Made by a program: the position numbers and the translations under genes. Below, one piece after another: positions 47,149 to 60,160 of a stretch of DNA of 64,000 nt. Position 1 is the stretch's first letter. Each line of letters opens with the position of its first letter. The DNA is from Protaetiibacter larvae (GTDB lineage Bacteria > Actinomycetota > Actinomycetes > Actinomycetales > Microbacteriaceae), in NCBI RefSeq assembly GCF_008365275.1, contig NZ_CP043504.1, positions 62,001 to 126,000 of the forward strand. Direction: 5' to 3'. Under the pieces are notes generated by a model that was not told the DNA's origin, ran no database searches, and saw only the letters and a list, made by a program, of their open reading frames with translations.

Positions 47149-47188
47149 GGCGGCTGCTATTGCCCGACGACATCGCAAGGAACACGAC

Positions 47189-48172
<984 letters not shown>

Positions 48173-48182
48173 CAACCCGCCG

Positions 48183-49157
48183 ATGACACGCGTCTTCATC
48201 ACCGGGATCAGCGGTCAGGACGGCAGCTACCTCGCGGACCGACTGGTCGCCGAGGGCGCCGAGGTGCATGGACTCATCCGGGGCTGGGATGACGACGCGC
48301 GCGCCCTGCACGAGCGCCATCCCGGCATCGATCTGCACGAGGGCGACCTCTCCGACGCGACCGGGCTCGCCGACCTCGTGCGCGGGCTCGCGCCGTCCGA
48401 GATCTACAACCTCGCCGGCATCAGCTCAGTCGCACAGTCCTGGCGTGAACCCGTGCTGACCGGTCAGATCACGGGCGTCGCCGTCACCGCGCTGCTGGAT
48501 GCAGCCTCCCGGCTCCCCGGGGAGGTGCGGGTGTTCCAGGCGTCCAGCTCGGAGATCTTCGGCGACCCCGAGCACGCGCCGCAGGACGAGTCGACGCCGA
48601 TCGCACCGAACTCGCCGTACGGAGTCGCGAAGGCCTACGCGCACCGGATGGCCGCGCTGTTCCGTGCCCGTGGGCTGTTCGTCGCGACGGGGATCCTGTA
48701 CAACCACGAGTCCCCGCGTCGCCCCGAGGCGTTCGTCACCCGCAAGATCACGGCGGCCGCCGCGCGCATCTCGCTCGGCCTGCAGGAGACCCTCGAGCTC
48801 GGCGACCTCACGGTCGAGCGCGACTGGGGCTGGGCGCCCGACTACGTGGACGCGATGCTCCGCGCTACCCGGCACGACGTCCCGGGCGACTTCGTGATCG
48901 CCACGGGGAAGAGCCACACGGTCGCCGACTTCGTCGCGGCGGCATTCCGCGCGGCGGGCGTGGCGGACGGCGCCGACCGCGTCCGGGTGAACCCGGAGTT
49001 CATCCGACCCGCCGAGATCTCGCGGATGCGGGGCGACGCGGGACGGGCGCGCGCAGAACTCGGCTGGGCGCCGAGCGTCGACTTCGACGGGCTCGTGAGC
49101 CGGATGGTCGAGCACGATCTCTCCCTGATCCGGGAGGGCGCGGGGTCGGCAGGGTGA
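48183..49157 (+). CDS. GDP-mannose 4,6-dehydratase-like enzyme, copy 2
   Basis: A 324-aa paralogue of the preceding gene: TGISGQDGSYLADRL, the SSSEIFG motif, YGVAKAYAHRM and ILYNHESPRRPEAFVTRKI. Catalytic residues are retained, so it is not an obvious reductase. It may have a different substrate or act as a 4-reductase/epimerase partner. Strand-2 loop LIRGWDDDARAL differs from copy 1. GTGA overlap joins it to the next glycosyltransferase. Confidence 0.82.
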   Translation: MTRVFITGISGQDGSYLADRLVAEGAEVHGLIRGWDDDARALHERHPGIDLHEGDLSDATGLADLVRGLAPSEIYNLAGISSVAQSWREPVLTGQITGVAVTALLDAASRLPGEVRVFQASSSEIFGDPEHAPQDESTPIAPNSPYGVAKAYAHRMAALFRARGLFVATGILYNHESPRRPEAFVTRKITAAAARISLGLQETLELGDLTVERDWGWAPDYVDAMLRATRHDVPGDFVIATGKSHTVADFVAAAFRAAGVADGADRVRVNPEFIRPAEISRMRGDAGRARAELGWAPSVDFDGLVSRMVEHDLSLIREGAGSAG

Positions 49158-50263
49158 GCGCCGCCCGGGTGCTCGTCGATGCGACCGCGATCCCCGCCGA
49201 CCGCGGCGGGGTCGGCCGCTATCTCGACGGGCTGCTCGGCGCGCTCGCGGGACCCGACGCTCCGACCGTCGTCGCCCGGGCGGACGACGCCGAGCACTTC
49301 CGAGGCCTCGGCCTGCCCGTGCTCGTCGCCCCCGACCGTGTTCGCAACGCGGGTTTCCGCATCCTCTGGGAGCAGCTCGGCCTGCCGCGCGTCATGCGGC
49401 GCGAGGGCTTCGACGTGCTCCACTCGCCGCACTACACCTTCCCCCTGTTCGGACGCTTCGGCCGGGTCGTGACGATCCACGACCTGACCTTCTTCACTCT
49501 TCCGGCGCTCCACTCGCGCCTCAAACGGAACTTCTTCCGCTTCTGGTTGCGACGCGCGGCGCGCCGCAGGCTGCCGGTGATCGCCGTGAGCGCCGCGACC
49601 GCGGATGAGTTCGCCCGCATCCTGGATGCGGATCGCACCCGGATCGTGGTCGCGCCCCATGGATTCGACCGCGCGATCTTCCACCCGCCAACGCCCGAGC
49701 AGGTCCGCGGCTTCCGCGACTCCCAGCGACCACCGCTCACGCGATGGATCGCGTTCCTCGGCACGATCGAACCGCGCAAGAACCTGCCGGCCCTCGTCGC
49801 GGCGCACGCGACGCTCGGCCCCTCGGCGCCCGCGCTGCTGATCGCGGGCGGCCCGGGGTGGGACCCGGACGCGGCCCCCGCGATCTCGGCCTCCCGCGCG
49901 AGCGGCCACGACGTCCGCACCCTCGGCTACCTGCCGCTCGAACAGCTCTCCGCGTTCCTCGGGGGTGCCGAGGTGGTCGCCTACCCGAGTCTCGGCGAAG
50001 GGTTCGGGCTCCCCGTGCTCGAGGCCATGGCCTCCGGCGCCGCCGTGCTCACGACCGATCGCCTCGCGCTGCCCGAGGTGGGTGGCGACGCCGTGCGGTA
50101 CACGGACGTCGGCGCCGAGGCGATCGGCGACGCACTGCGGACGATGCTCGACTCCCCCGACGAGCGTCGTGCGCTCGCGGCCGCCGCGGTCTCGCGCGCG
50201 GCCCGGTTCAGCTGGGAGGCCGCGGCGGCCGCACACCGCGACGCCTATGAGGCGGCGTCATGA
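49154..50263 (+). CDS. GT4 family glycosyltransferase
   Basis: A 369-aa GT-B enzyme. VLVDATAIPADRGGVGRYL is the acceptor loop, FDVLHSPHYTFPLFGR and VVTIHDLTFFTLP the central strands, and FLGTIEPRKNLPALVAAH and GEGFGLPVLEAMASGAAVLT the donor site with the E-x7-E motif. The layout is of the mannosyl/rhamnosyltransferase type found after gmd-like genes. GTG start overlaps the copy-2 dehydratase stop; its own stop overlaps the next GT2 gene (ATGA). Confidence 0.9.
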   Translation: MSAARVLVDATAIPADRGGVGRYLDGLLGALAGPDAPTVVARADDAEHFRGLGLPVLVAPDRVRNAGFRILWEQLGLPRVMRREGFDVLHSPHYTFPLFGRFGRVVTIHDLTFFTLPALHSRLKRNFFRFWLRRAARRRLPVIAVSAATADEFARILDADRTRIVVAPHGFDRAIFHPPTPEQVRGFRDSQRPPLTRWIAFLGTIEPRKNLPALVAAHATLGPSAPALLIAGGPGWDPDAAPAISASRASGHDVRTLGYLPLEQLSAFLGGAEVVAYPSLGEGFGLPVLEAMASGAAVLTTDRLALPEVGGDAVRYTDVGAEAIGDALRTMLDSPDERRALAAAAVSRAARFSWEAAAAAHRDAYEAAS

Positions 50264-51099
50264 GCGCGGCAGTCGGAGTCGTGGTCGTGACCTATCGCTC
50301 CGCTCCGGTGCTCCCGGCGTTGCTCGCCTCGCTCGCGGATGCAGGCTCGAACCCGATCGAGCTCGTCGTCGTCGACAACTCCCCCGAGGACGATGGCGTC
50401 GAGGCGCTCGTCGCCGCGTTCCCCGGCGCGAGACTCGTGCCGTCCCGCGACAACCCCGGATACGGGACCGCGGCGAACCGCGGCATCCGGGCGCTCTCGC
50501 CCGAGGTGCGCTGGGCCGTCATCGCGAATCCCGACGTGGTCGTCGCACCGCACGCCCTCGACGCCCTGCTGGCGGGCGCCGAGCGCCACCCCGACGCGGG
50601 CTCGCTCGGCCCGCTCATCCGGGATCCCGACGGAACCGTCTACCCCTCAGGACGCAACCTGCCGTCCTTGCGTACGGGCGTGGGACACGCCGCCTTCGTG
50701 CGGGTGTGGCCGCGCAACCCCTGGACCCGCCGGTACCGCAACGATCGCGAGCTGCGCGAACGCGGAGTCGGCTGGCTCTCGGGCGCCTTCCTCCTCGTGA
50801 ACCGCGCGGCGTTCGAGCGGATCGGCGGATTCGACGAGGACTACTTCATGTACTTCGAGGACGTCGATCTCGGTCGACGGCTCACCAAGGCCGGTCACGG
50901 CAACTACTACATCCCCGCGGCCGAGGTGACGCACACCGGGGCCGAGTCCACCCGGCACGCCCCGCGCGCGATGATCGTCGCCCATCATCGCTCCGCCTAC
51001 CGCTACCTCGCCTCGAAGTATCACGGCTGGTACCTCTGGCCGCTCCGCGTCGTGCTGCGCATCGGCCTGGCTTTTCGCGCCAGAGTCGCCCGTGGATGA
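50260..51099 (+). CDS. GT2 glycosyltransferase, rhamnosyltransferase-like (WbbL type)
   Basis: A 279-aa protein. VGVVVVTYRSAPVLPALLASL opens a GT2 domain, NPGYGTAANRGI and IANPDVVV are the WbbL-type nucleotide-sugar segments, and GWLSGAFLLVNRAAF with DEDYFMYFEDVDLGRRL forms the conserved acceptor/catalytic region. Members often transfer rhamnose, and dTDP-rhamnose is made by genes 6 kb downstream. No membrane helix is certain apart from a weak C-terminal segment (YLWPLRVVLRIGLAF), which may tether it. Confidence 0.88.
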   Translation: MSAAVGVVVVTYRSAPVLPALLASLADAGSNPIELVVVDNSPEDDGVEALVAAFPGARLVPSRDNPGYGTAANRGIRALSPEVRWAVIANPDVVVAPHALDALLAGAERHPDAGSLGPLIRDPDGTVYPSGRNLPSLRTGVGHAAFVRVWPRNPWTRRYRNDRELRERGVGWLSGAFLLVNRAAFERIGGFDEDYFMYFEDVDLGRRLTKAGHGNYYIPAAEVTHTGAESTRHAPRAMIVAHHRSAYRYLASKYHGWYLWPLRVVLRIGLAFRARVARG

Positions 51100-51106
51100 C
51101 GTCGAC

Positions 51107-51112
51107 TACAGT
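51107..51112 (+). promoter_or_regulatory. -10 box for the gtrA-like gene
   Basis: TACAGT, 6 bases before the GTG at 51119, matching the leaderless spacing seen at other genes here. Confidence 0.45.
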
Positions 51113-51118
51113 GTCAGG

Positions 51119-51670
51119 GTGAGTCCCGAGCCTCCCGCCCCCGAGGCCGATCCCCACCCCGCGCACTCCCACGAGCTGCTGCCCGACGACATCCTCCCGG
51201 AGGCATCCGCCGAGCCGCCCGCCGGGATGACGGGCCCCCCGGGACCTCTCCTGCGGCTCATCCACGATCAGCGGATCGCGTTCCTCGCGGTGGGCGGCAT
51301 CAACACTCTGGTCGGCTTCGGCTGGTTCGTGCTGTTCGAGCTCACCATCGGGCGCGCGCTCGGCGACTTCGGCTACCTGGCGACCCTCGCATGCGCGCAC
51401 ATCGCGAGCGTGCTGTGCGCGTTCGTGCTCTACCGACGTTTCGTGTTCAGGGTGCGAGGGCACGTCGTGCGAGATCTGCTGCGCTTCGAGCTGGTGTACC
51501 TCGTGTCGCTCGGGATCAACTTCGCGCTGCTTCCCCTCCTCGTCGAGTTCGCGAATCTCCCGCCCATCGCCGCGCAGGCGCTCATCGTGACGGTCACCAC
51601 CCTGGTGAGCTGGTTCGGACACCGGGGCTTCAGCTTTCGTCGCTCCGCCCACGAGAAGGACGCCGGATGA
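51119..51670 (+). CDS. GtrA-like membrane protein
   Basis: About 183 aa. A 45-residue proline/histidine-rich cytoplasmic tail is followed by four membrane helices, with the GtrA hallmarks IAFLAVGGINTLVGFGWFV and VLCAFVLYRRFVF, and the final VSWFGHRGFSFR. GtrA proteins are thought to flip polyprenyl-phosphate-linked glucose or another sugar. GTG at 51119 is preferred over 51092 because TACAGT stands 6 bases ahead. ATGA overlap to the next GT2 gene. A GtrB-like enzyme is at 54816-55826. Confidence 0.88.
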   Translation: MSPEPPAPEADPHPAHSHELLPDDILPEASAEPPAGMTGPPGPLLRLIHDQRIAFLAVGGINTLVGFGWFVLFELTIGRALGDFGYLATLACAHIASVLCAFVLYRRFVFRVRGHVVRDLLRFELVYLVSLGINFALLPLLVEFANLPPIAAQALIVTVTTLVSWFGHRGFSFRRSAHEKDAG

Positions 51671-52506
51671 CCCCGCGCGTCTCGATCGTGGTCCCCGCGT
51701 ACAACAACGGGGCGTACATCGCCCGCACCATGGACTCGATCCTCGCGCAGACCTTCACCGATCTGGAGATCATCGTGGCGGACCACACCTCGACCGACGA
51801 CACGGCCGAGGTGCTCGCCCGTTACGCCGACGAGCCGCGTCTCACCCTGCTCACCACACCCGCCGGCGGTGGAGCAGTGCGCAACTGGAACACGGTGAGC
51901 CAGGCGGCCACGGGCGAGTTCGTGAAGCTCGTGTGCGGTGACGACCTCATCCACCCCGAGCTCGTCGCCGCCCAGGTCGAGGCGCTCGACGCCGCGCCGA
52001 CCGCGGTGCTCTCGGCCTCGCGTCGCGACATCGTCGACGCGGCCGACCGACCGATGGTGCGCGGGCGCGGCCTGGGCGGGCTGTCGGGACTCGTCCCCGG
52101 GAGGAAGGCCATCCAGCGCACGGTGCGCCAGGGGACCAACATCTTCGGCGAACCCGGATGCGTGCTCATGCGGCGCAGCGTGCTCGAGCGAGTCGGCTGG
52201 TGGGATGACCGCTTCCCCTACCTCATCGACCAGGCCACCTACACCCGGGTGCTGCTGGAAGGGGACTTCGCCGCCGTCGATCGCTCGCTCGCATCGTTCC
52301 GGGTGAGCGACAGCCAGTGGAGCGTGCGTCTCGCGCGCTCGCAGGCGCAGCAGGCGATCGCGTATCACCGCTGGCTCCGCGAGGAGCATCCGCACGTCGT
52401 CTCGGCGTCGGATGCGCGCCGAGGCGACCTCGCCGCGCGGGCGATGGCCACGGCCCGCCGAGCCGTGTATCTCGTGATGGCCCGACGCATGCGGGAGGCG
52501 GGGTGA
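51667..52506 (+). CDS. GT2 family glycosyltransferase
   Basis: A 279-aa protein. VSIVVPAYNNGAYIARTMDSI, VADHTSTDDTAEVL and EFVKLVCGDDLIHPELV give the GT-A fold with its D-D metal site. The C-terminal half has CVLMRRSVLERVGWWDDRFPYLIDQATYTRVL. Cytoplasmic, soluble. ATGA with gtrA and GTGA with the following membrane protein put it in the same transcript. The donor is unknown. Confidence 0.88.
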   Translation: MTPRVSIVVPAYNNGAYIARTMDSILAQTFTDLEIIVADHTSTDDTAEVLARYADEPRLTLLTTPAGGGAVRNWNTVSQAATGEFVKLVCGDDLIHPELVAAQVEALDAAPTAVLSASRRDIVDAADRPMVRGRGLGGLSGLVPGRKAIQRTVRQGTNIFGEPGCVLMRRSVLERVGWWDDRFPYLIDQATYTRVLLEGDFAAVDRSLASFRVSDSQWSVRLARSQAQQAIAYHRWLREEHPHVVSASDARRGDLAARAMATARRAVYLVMARRMREAG

Positions 52507-54782
52507 AGGGGGCGCTCGCGCGGGTGCGGGGCGCATGGACCCGCAACGACCTGCTCTTGTACGTCGTGGTGGCGGTCGCAGCCTCCGTCCTCGCATACGG
52601 CGCGCTCGCCCTGTGGCGCGCCGACCTCGGGGTGCCCCTGACCTACTGGGGAGATGCGCTCGCCGTCGGATCGCACTTCAAGACCGTCATCGAGAACGGC
52701 TGGTACGAGTTCAACCCCCTGCTCGGCGCGCCGGCGGGGCAGACCTACAACGACTTCCCGACAGCCGACAACCTCAACTTCATCGCCGCGGCGATCCTCG
52801 GCCGGTTCTTCACGGACTGGCCCGTGGCGATGAACCTGTACTTCCTCATCGGCTTCCCCCTCGCGGCCGTCTCCATGACCTGGTTCCTGCGCGTGTGCGG
52901 CTCCTCCAAGGCCGTCGTGCTGGCGCTCGCCCCGCTGTTCGCGATCGCCCCCTACCACTTCTCCCGCGGCGAGGGGCATCTGTTCCTCGCGTCGTACTTC
53001 GTCCTCCCCCTGTCGCTCGTGCTTGTCGTGCGGGCGATCCGCGGGGAGCCGCTGTGGGGGTGGCGCGACGACCGCCGCGCCGCGATGCGACTGTTCGGGC
53101 GAGGGGCGTCCACGCTCACGATCGTCGCGCTGACCGCGACCTCGTCCAGCTACTACTCGGTGTTCTTCCTCATCCTGCTCGCATTCGCGGGCATCGCAGC
53201 GCTCATCACCCGTCGGGCCTGGCGACGCTTCTGGGGGGCTGCGGTCGCCGGCGGCCTCACGGTCGTCGCGATGCTCGTCAACATGCTGCCCGACATGGTA
53301 TTCGCGTGGATCAACGGGGCCAACCCCGCGGGGCTCGAGCGCGGCCATGCCGAGGCCGAGATCTACGCGTTGAAGCTCTCGCAGCTGATCCTCCCCTGGC
53401 CCGGCCATCGGATCCCCGTGCTGCGCGAACTGCGCGCCCTCTACGACGCGAACTACCCTCTCGTGTCCGAGTCGCCTGCGCTCGGCGCGGTGGCGGCGGC
53501 CGGATTCGTGGCCATGCTGCTGTTCGTGGCGTACGCGGCCACCCGTGCGGGGGGCTGGCGCGCGCGCGGTCGAGGCGACCGCGCGGTCTTCTCGCTGTTC
53601 GGCTCTCTCGCCGCGCTGACGCTGGTGGCGTTCCTGTTCTCGAGCGTCGGCGGCCTGTCGACGATCATCTCCTTCGTCACGACGAGCCTGCGCGGCTGGA
53701 ACCGGATGTCGATCTACATCGCGGCGCTCTCGCTCGCCGCGACCGCGATCCTCCTCGACTGGCTCATCCGCGCGATCGTGCGCCGCGCCAAACTGCGCGG
53801 CGCGGGGCGCGCGCTGGTCGCCGGCGCGCTCGCCGCGATCGTCCTCGTGGTCGGCTTCGTCGACCAGACCCCGTGGGACGCGGGCGACGACTACGCGGCG
53901 ACGGCCGCGAGGTTCACGGCGGATCGATCGTGGTTCGCGACCGTTCAGGAAGCGGCAGGCGCGGGCGCGACCATCATGCAATTGCCCTACCAGTCGTTCC
54001 CGGAGGACGTCGGGCCGACGGGCGTGCTCGGCTCCGAGGTGCTCATCCCCTACCTGCAGACGAGCGACATCGCCTGGACGGGCGGCGGCATCAAGGGACG
54101 ACCACGCGCCGAATGGACGCAGGTCCTCGAGTCGCAGTACCCCCCGGCCCAGATCGCGCGCATCGCCGCCGCGACCGGGATGACCGGCATCCTCGTCGAC
54201 CGGCTGTCGATGTTCCCCGGGCCTCGGGCGACGCTCGAGGCTGGTCTGGCCAAGGCGGCAGGAGCGCCGCTCGAGAGTCCGGATGGGCGCTACTCCTACT
54301 ACAGCCTCGACCGACTCGAGAAGGAGCTCTCCGCGAGCGCCGGCGCGGGCGAGCTCGCCGCGGTGCGCGCCCGCGCGATCGATCCCGTGACGATCGACGA
54401 CCGCTCCGGCTTCGCGCGCGGGTTCGACGACGCCGGCGGTCTCGAGTCGCGGCAGCGCGAGGCCGATCCTCGGCTCCGGCTCATCAACGACAGCGGCACC
54501 GCAGCACGCGGCACGCTCGAGCTCGAGTTCCGATTCGACACCGACACGGGAGGCGTCGTGCCCGGCACCCTCGCGGTTCGTCTGCCGGATGGGAGCATCC
54601 GCGACGTGCCGATCCGCGACGGCTCCGGCACGCTCTCGACGCCGATCACCCTGACGCCCGGAACCGCCGAGGTGACGATCATCGCACCCGCTCCCGGAAC
54701 GGACGGAGCCGCCGCGGTGGTGCTCGGACACCGGGGAGTGCGCGACGCCGTGGTGTCCGCCTTCGCCGAGTCCGGGAACTGA
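52503..54782 (+). CDS. Large polytopic membrane protein, YfhO/GT-C-like
   Basis: A 759-aa protein beginning at GTG 52503, overlapping the GT2 stop. About 12-13 helices occupy residues 20-500. The first external loop has TYWGDALAVGSHFKTVIENGW and YNDFPTADNLNF, in the place where GT-C transferases carry catalytic Asp/Glu (WGDA, FNP...NDFP). A C-terminal extracytoplasmic region of about 240 residues with beta segments follows (TLELEFRFDTDTGG, TPITLTPGTAEVTIIAP). It is probably a glycan-processing enzyme or sugar transferase acting outside the membrane. No precise family can be assigned. Confidence 0.75.
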   Translation: MKGALARVRGAWTRNDLLLYVVVAVAASVLAYGALALWRADLGVPLTYWGDALAVGSHFKTVIENGWYEFNPLLGAPAGQTYNDFPTADNLNFIAAAILGRFFTDWPVAMNLYFLIGFPLAAVSMTWFLRVCGSSKAVVLALAPLFAIAPYHFSRGEGHLFLASYFVLPLSLVLVVRAIRGEPLWGWRDDRRAAMRLFGRGASTLTIVALTATSSSYYSVFFLILLAFAGIAALITRRAWRRFWGAAVAGGLTVVAMLVNMLPDMVFAWINGANPAGLERGHAEAEIYALKLSQLILPWPGHRIPVLRELRALYDANYPLVSESPALGAVAAAGFVAMLLFVAYAATRAGGWRARGRGDRAVFSLFGSLAALTLVAFLFSSVGGLSTIISFVTTSLRGWNRMSIYIAALSLAATAILLDWLIRAIVRRAKLRGAGRALVAGALAAIVLVVGFVDQTPWDAGDDYAATAARFTADRSWFATVQEAAGAGATIMQLPYQSFPEDVGPTGVLGSEVLIPYLQTSDIAWTGGGIKGRPRAEWTQVLESQYPPAQIARIAAATGMTGILVDRLSMFPGPRATLEAGLAKAAGAPLESPDGRYSYYSLDRLEKELSASAGAGELAAVRARAIDPVTIDDRSGFARGFDDAGGLESRQREADPRLRLINDSGTAARGTLELEFRFDTDTGGVVPGTLAVRLPDGSIRDVPIRDGSGTLSTPITLTPGTAEVTIIAPAPGTDGAAAVVLGHRGVRDAVVSAFAESGN

Positions 54783-54815
54783 GCGCGAGCACCCGGAATG
54801 CTAAGGTCGGATCCC

Positions 54816-55826
54816 GTGACGGACGCAGCGGAGCCCTGGGAGGTTCCGCACCTCATCTCGGTCGTGATCCCCGTCTACGGCGGGGAGCTCACCCTGGCGG
54901 GTGTGGTCGACGAGGTGCTCGCGCTGAGCACGGAGCGACGCACTCCCGACGGATACCCGTTCCGGGTGACCGAGGTCGTCCTCGTCTACGACAACGGACG
55001 CGACGATTCGGCGCGTGTCATCCGTGAGTTGGCCCGACAGCATGAACTCGTTCATCCGGTCTGGTTGAGCCGCAACTACGGGCAGCATGCCGCGACCCTC
55101 GCCGGCATGGCTTCGAGCGGGGGCGAGTGGATCGTGACACTCGACGAGGACGGTCAGCACGATCCCGCCGACATCCCCGTCTTGCTCGACACGGCGCTTC
55201 GCGAGCAGGCGCCCCTCGTCTACGCGAAGCCGGTTAACAACCCCTCTCATGGCTTCCTCCGGAACTCCGCCTCCCGCGGCGCCAAGTGGCTCCTCACCAC
55301 GTTCTTCGCGGGAGCCGGTGCCCAGAACTACCAGAGCTACCGCCTCGTGCTCGGATCCGTGGGCCGCGGAGTGGCGGCCTACGCGGGCTCAGGCGTCTAT
55401 CTCGACGTCGCGCTCGGCTGGGTCGCCCCCCCGGCCGCGACCGCGCCGATCCGGCTGCGCGACGAGGGCGAGCGGCGCTCCGGCTATTCGGCGCGGCGCC
55501 TGTTCTCGCACTTCTGGCGGATGATCATCACGAGCGGCACGCGCGGGCTCCGCTTCGTCTCGGCCCTCGGGGCGATTCTCGCCGCCGTCGGCGTCGCGGT
55601 GACGATCTACCTCCTCGTCGTTCGGCTGACGACGGTCGAGATCCCCGAAGGCTGGGCCTCGACGATCGTCGTGGTCCTCCTGTCGTCGGGCGCGATCCTG
55701 GTGTCGATCGGCATCATCGCGGAATACATCGGGGTCAACGTGAGTGCCGCGCTCGGTCGCCCCGCGTATCTCGTGACGGGTGACCCGGCCGACGGTCCGC
55801 TCGGCCGGCGGCGCCCCGGTTCATGA
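54816..55826 (+). CDS. GtrB-like polyprenyl-phosphate GT2 glycosyltransferase
   Basis: About 336 aa. The N-terminal GT2 domain has LISVVIPVYGGELTLAGVVDEV, VVLVYDNGRDDS, LSRNYGQHAATLAGM and IVTLDEDGQHDPADIP (the D-x-D motif). Two C-terminal membrane helices follow (about 247-269 and 284-310). This is the architecture of GtrB/ArnC enzymes, which add a sugar to undecaprenyl phosphate. It would feed the GtrA-like protein and the GT-C enzymes of the locus. GTG 54816 is chosen because TAAGGT lies 8 bases upstream; ATG 54798 is in frame but overlaps that box. Confidence 0.88.
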   Translation: MTDAAEPWEVPHLISVVIPVYGGELTLAGVVDEVLALSTERRTPDGYPFRVTEVVLVYDNGRDDSARVIRELARQHELVHPVWLSRNYGQHAATLAGMASSGGEWIVTLDEDGQHDPADIPVLLDTALREQAPLVYAKPVNNPSHGFLRNSASRGAKWLLTTFFAGAGAQNYQSYRLVLGSVGRGVAAYAGSGVYLDVALGWVAPPAATAPIRLRDEGERRSGYSARRLFSHFWRMIITSGTRGLRFVSALGAILAAVGVAVTIYLLVVRLTTVEIPEGWASTIVVVLLSSGAILVSIGIIAEYIGVNVSAALGRPAYLVTGDPADGPLGRRRPGS

Positions 55827-56791
55827 CCGCCGCGTGGGTCGTGGGCCGTAGCGGAATGCTCGGCAGCGCGATCGCACGCGCGCTGCATGACCGCCCCGAC
55901 TGGTCGGAGTCGGTCGGCGTCGGACTGCCCTGGTCAGAAGGTCCCGATGCCGTGCGCCCCGCGGCGCGCGACGCCGCGCGACGCCTCCTGGCGGACGCGG
56001 ACGGCGGCCCGTGGGCGCTCATCTGGGCGGGCGGCGCCGCCGTGACGGCAAGCAGTGAGGCCGACACCGATCGCGAGTTCGAACTGTTCGCCGCCGCATT
56101 CGACGGCGCCGCCGAAGCGCTCCGACCCGATGCAGCGAATGGCCGCTTCTTCGTGGCGTCATCGGCCGGCGGCGTGTACGCGGGGAGCACGAATCCACCG
56201 TTCACGGAACGGAGCGAGCCGGTGCCGCTCGCGCCGTACGGCCGACTCAAGCTGCGTTCGGAGGTCTACGCCCGATCGGTCGCCGAGCGGATCGGCGTCC
56301 CGAGCATCGTCGGCCGCATCGCGAACCTCTACGGACCGGGCCAGCGACTCGACAAGCTTCAAGGCATCATCTCGCACCTCGCCTTGGCGCGCCTCACGGC
56401 GACTCCCGCATCGGTGTTCGTTCCGCTCGACACGCTGAGGGACTACCTCTTCGTCGACGATGCCGCCGAGCTCGTGCTCGCCGCCCTCGATCGTCTGGAG
56501 GTCGAGCGGGGGCACGTGACCAAGATCCTGGCGACGGGCGAGGGCACGAGCATCGCCTCGCTGCTCGGGCAGCTCCGTGCGATCTCGAAGGCCCGGCCAC
56601 GGGTCGTGCTCGGTGCCTCGCCGGTGGCGCGCCACCAAGCCAGGGACCTGCGGCTGCGCTCGGTCGTCTGGCCCGAGATCGATCGGGCGCGGACCCGCAC
56701 CCTCCCGGAGGGCATCGGCCGCACCATCCAGGACATCGAGCGGCGCCTGCGCGACGGCGATCAGCGGGCGACGAGCAGCTCCGTCAGGTAG
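55823..56791 (+). CDS. NAD-dependent epimerase/dehydratase family protein
   Basis: A 322-aa SDR-like protein. [19 protein letters not shown] replaces the normal GxxGxxG (reads GRSGMLG), and the active-site region is [14 protein letters not shown] with [11 protein letters not shown] in the place of YxxxK (Tyr...Lys retained in YGRLK). [18 protein letters not shown] and [15 protein letters not shown] are typical of the family. It probably edits a nucleotide sugar, perhaps the reductase missing for the gmd-like products. ATGA overlap with the GtrB-like gene; the 3' end overlaps rfbA on the other strand by 31 bases. Confidence 0.8.
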   Translation: MTAAWVVGRSGMLGSAIARALHDRPDWSESVGVGLPWSEGPDAVRPAARDAARRLLADADGGPWALIWAGGAAVTASSEADTDREFELFAAAFDGAAEALRPDAANGRFFVASSAGGVYAGSTNPPFTERSEPVPLAPYGRLKLRSEVYARSVAERIGVPSIVGRIANLYGPGQRLDKLQGIISHLALARLTATPASVFVPLDTLRDYLFVDDAAELVLAALDRLEVERGHVTKILATGEGTSIASLLGQLRAISKARPRVVLGASPVARHQARDLRLRSVVWPEIDRARTRTLPEGIGRTIQDIERRLRDGDQRATSSSVR

Positions 56792-57626
56792 CTCCCGTAG
56801 CCGCTCTTCACGAGCGGTGCGGCGAGCTCGGCCAGGCGCGCGTCGTCGATCCAGCCGTTTCGCCAGACGATCTCCTCGATGCAGCCGATCTTCTGCCCCT
56901 GGCGCGCCTCGATGACCCGCACGTACTCCGAAGCCTGCATCATCGACTCGAAGGTGCCGGTGTCGAGCCAGGCGGTGCCGCGGTCGAGCACCTGCACGCG
57001 CAGCCGGCCCTGGTCGAGATAGTGGGCGTTCACGGCCGTGATCTCGAGCTCGCCGCGAGCACTCGGACGGATGTCGCGCGCGACCTTCACCACCTCGTTG
57101 TCATAGAAGTAGAGCCCGGGTACGGCGAAGCTGCTCTTCGGGTGCTCGGGCTTCTCTTCGATGGAGATTGCGCGGTTATCGGCATCGAACTCCACCACGC
57201 CGTAGGCGCGCGGATTCGCGACGTGGTAGGCGAAGATGAGAGCGCCGTCGAGCTCCGCGTTGCCCTGCAGTGAGGTGCCGAGCGTGGCGCCATGGAAGAT
57301 GTTGTCGCCCAGCACGAGTGCGACGCTCTCCTCGCCGATGAACTCCTCGCCGATGATGAAGGCCTGCGCGAGCCCGTCCGGCGAAGGCTGCACGGCGTAG
57401 CTGAGCGTGATGCCGAGCGCCGAGCCGTCGCCCAGCAGACGCTGGAACTGTGCCTGATCCTCCGGAGTCGAGATCACCAGGATCTCCCGGATGCCGGCCA
57501 GGAGGAGCGTCGACAAGGGGTAGTAGATCATGGGCTTGTCGTAGATCGGCATGAGCTGCTTGGAAATGCCCTTGGTGATCGGATACAGCCGGGTGCCGGA
57601 TCCGCCCGCCAGAATGATGCCGCGCA

Positions 57627-57627
<1 letters not shown>
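56761..57627 (-). CDS. rfbA: Glucose-1-phosphate thymidylyltransferase
   Basis: A 288-aa first enzyme of dTDP-L-rhamnose synthesis (dTTP + glucose-1-phosphate). [20 protein letters not shown] with [28 protein letters not shown] and the [21 protein letters not shown] stretch (split: [16 protein letters not shown]) are diagnostic; [14 protein letters not shown] is near the end. ATG at 57627 shares one base with the rfbC stop, so the two are coupled. Upstream in-frame codons belong to rfbC. Confidence 0.97.

Positions 57628-60156
<2,529 letters not shown>

Positions 60157-60160
<4 letters not shown>

Noticed and set aside
52365-54731. Minus-strand frame of 788 codons
   Set aside because: Shadow of the large membrane protein; strongly charged low-complexity sequence.
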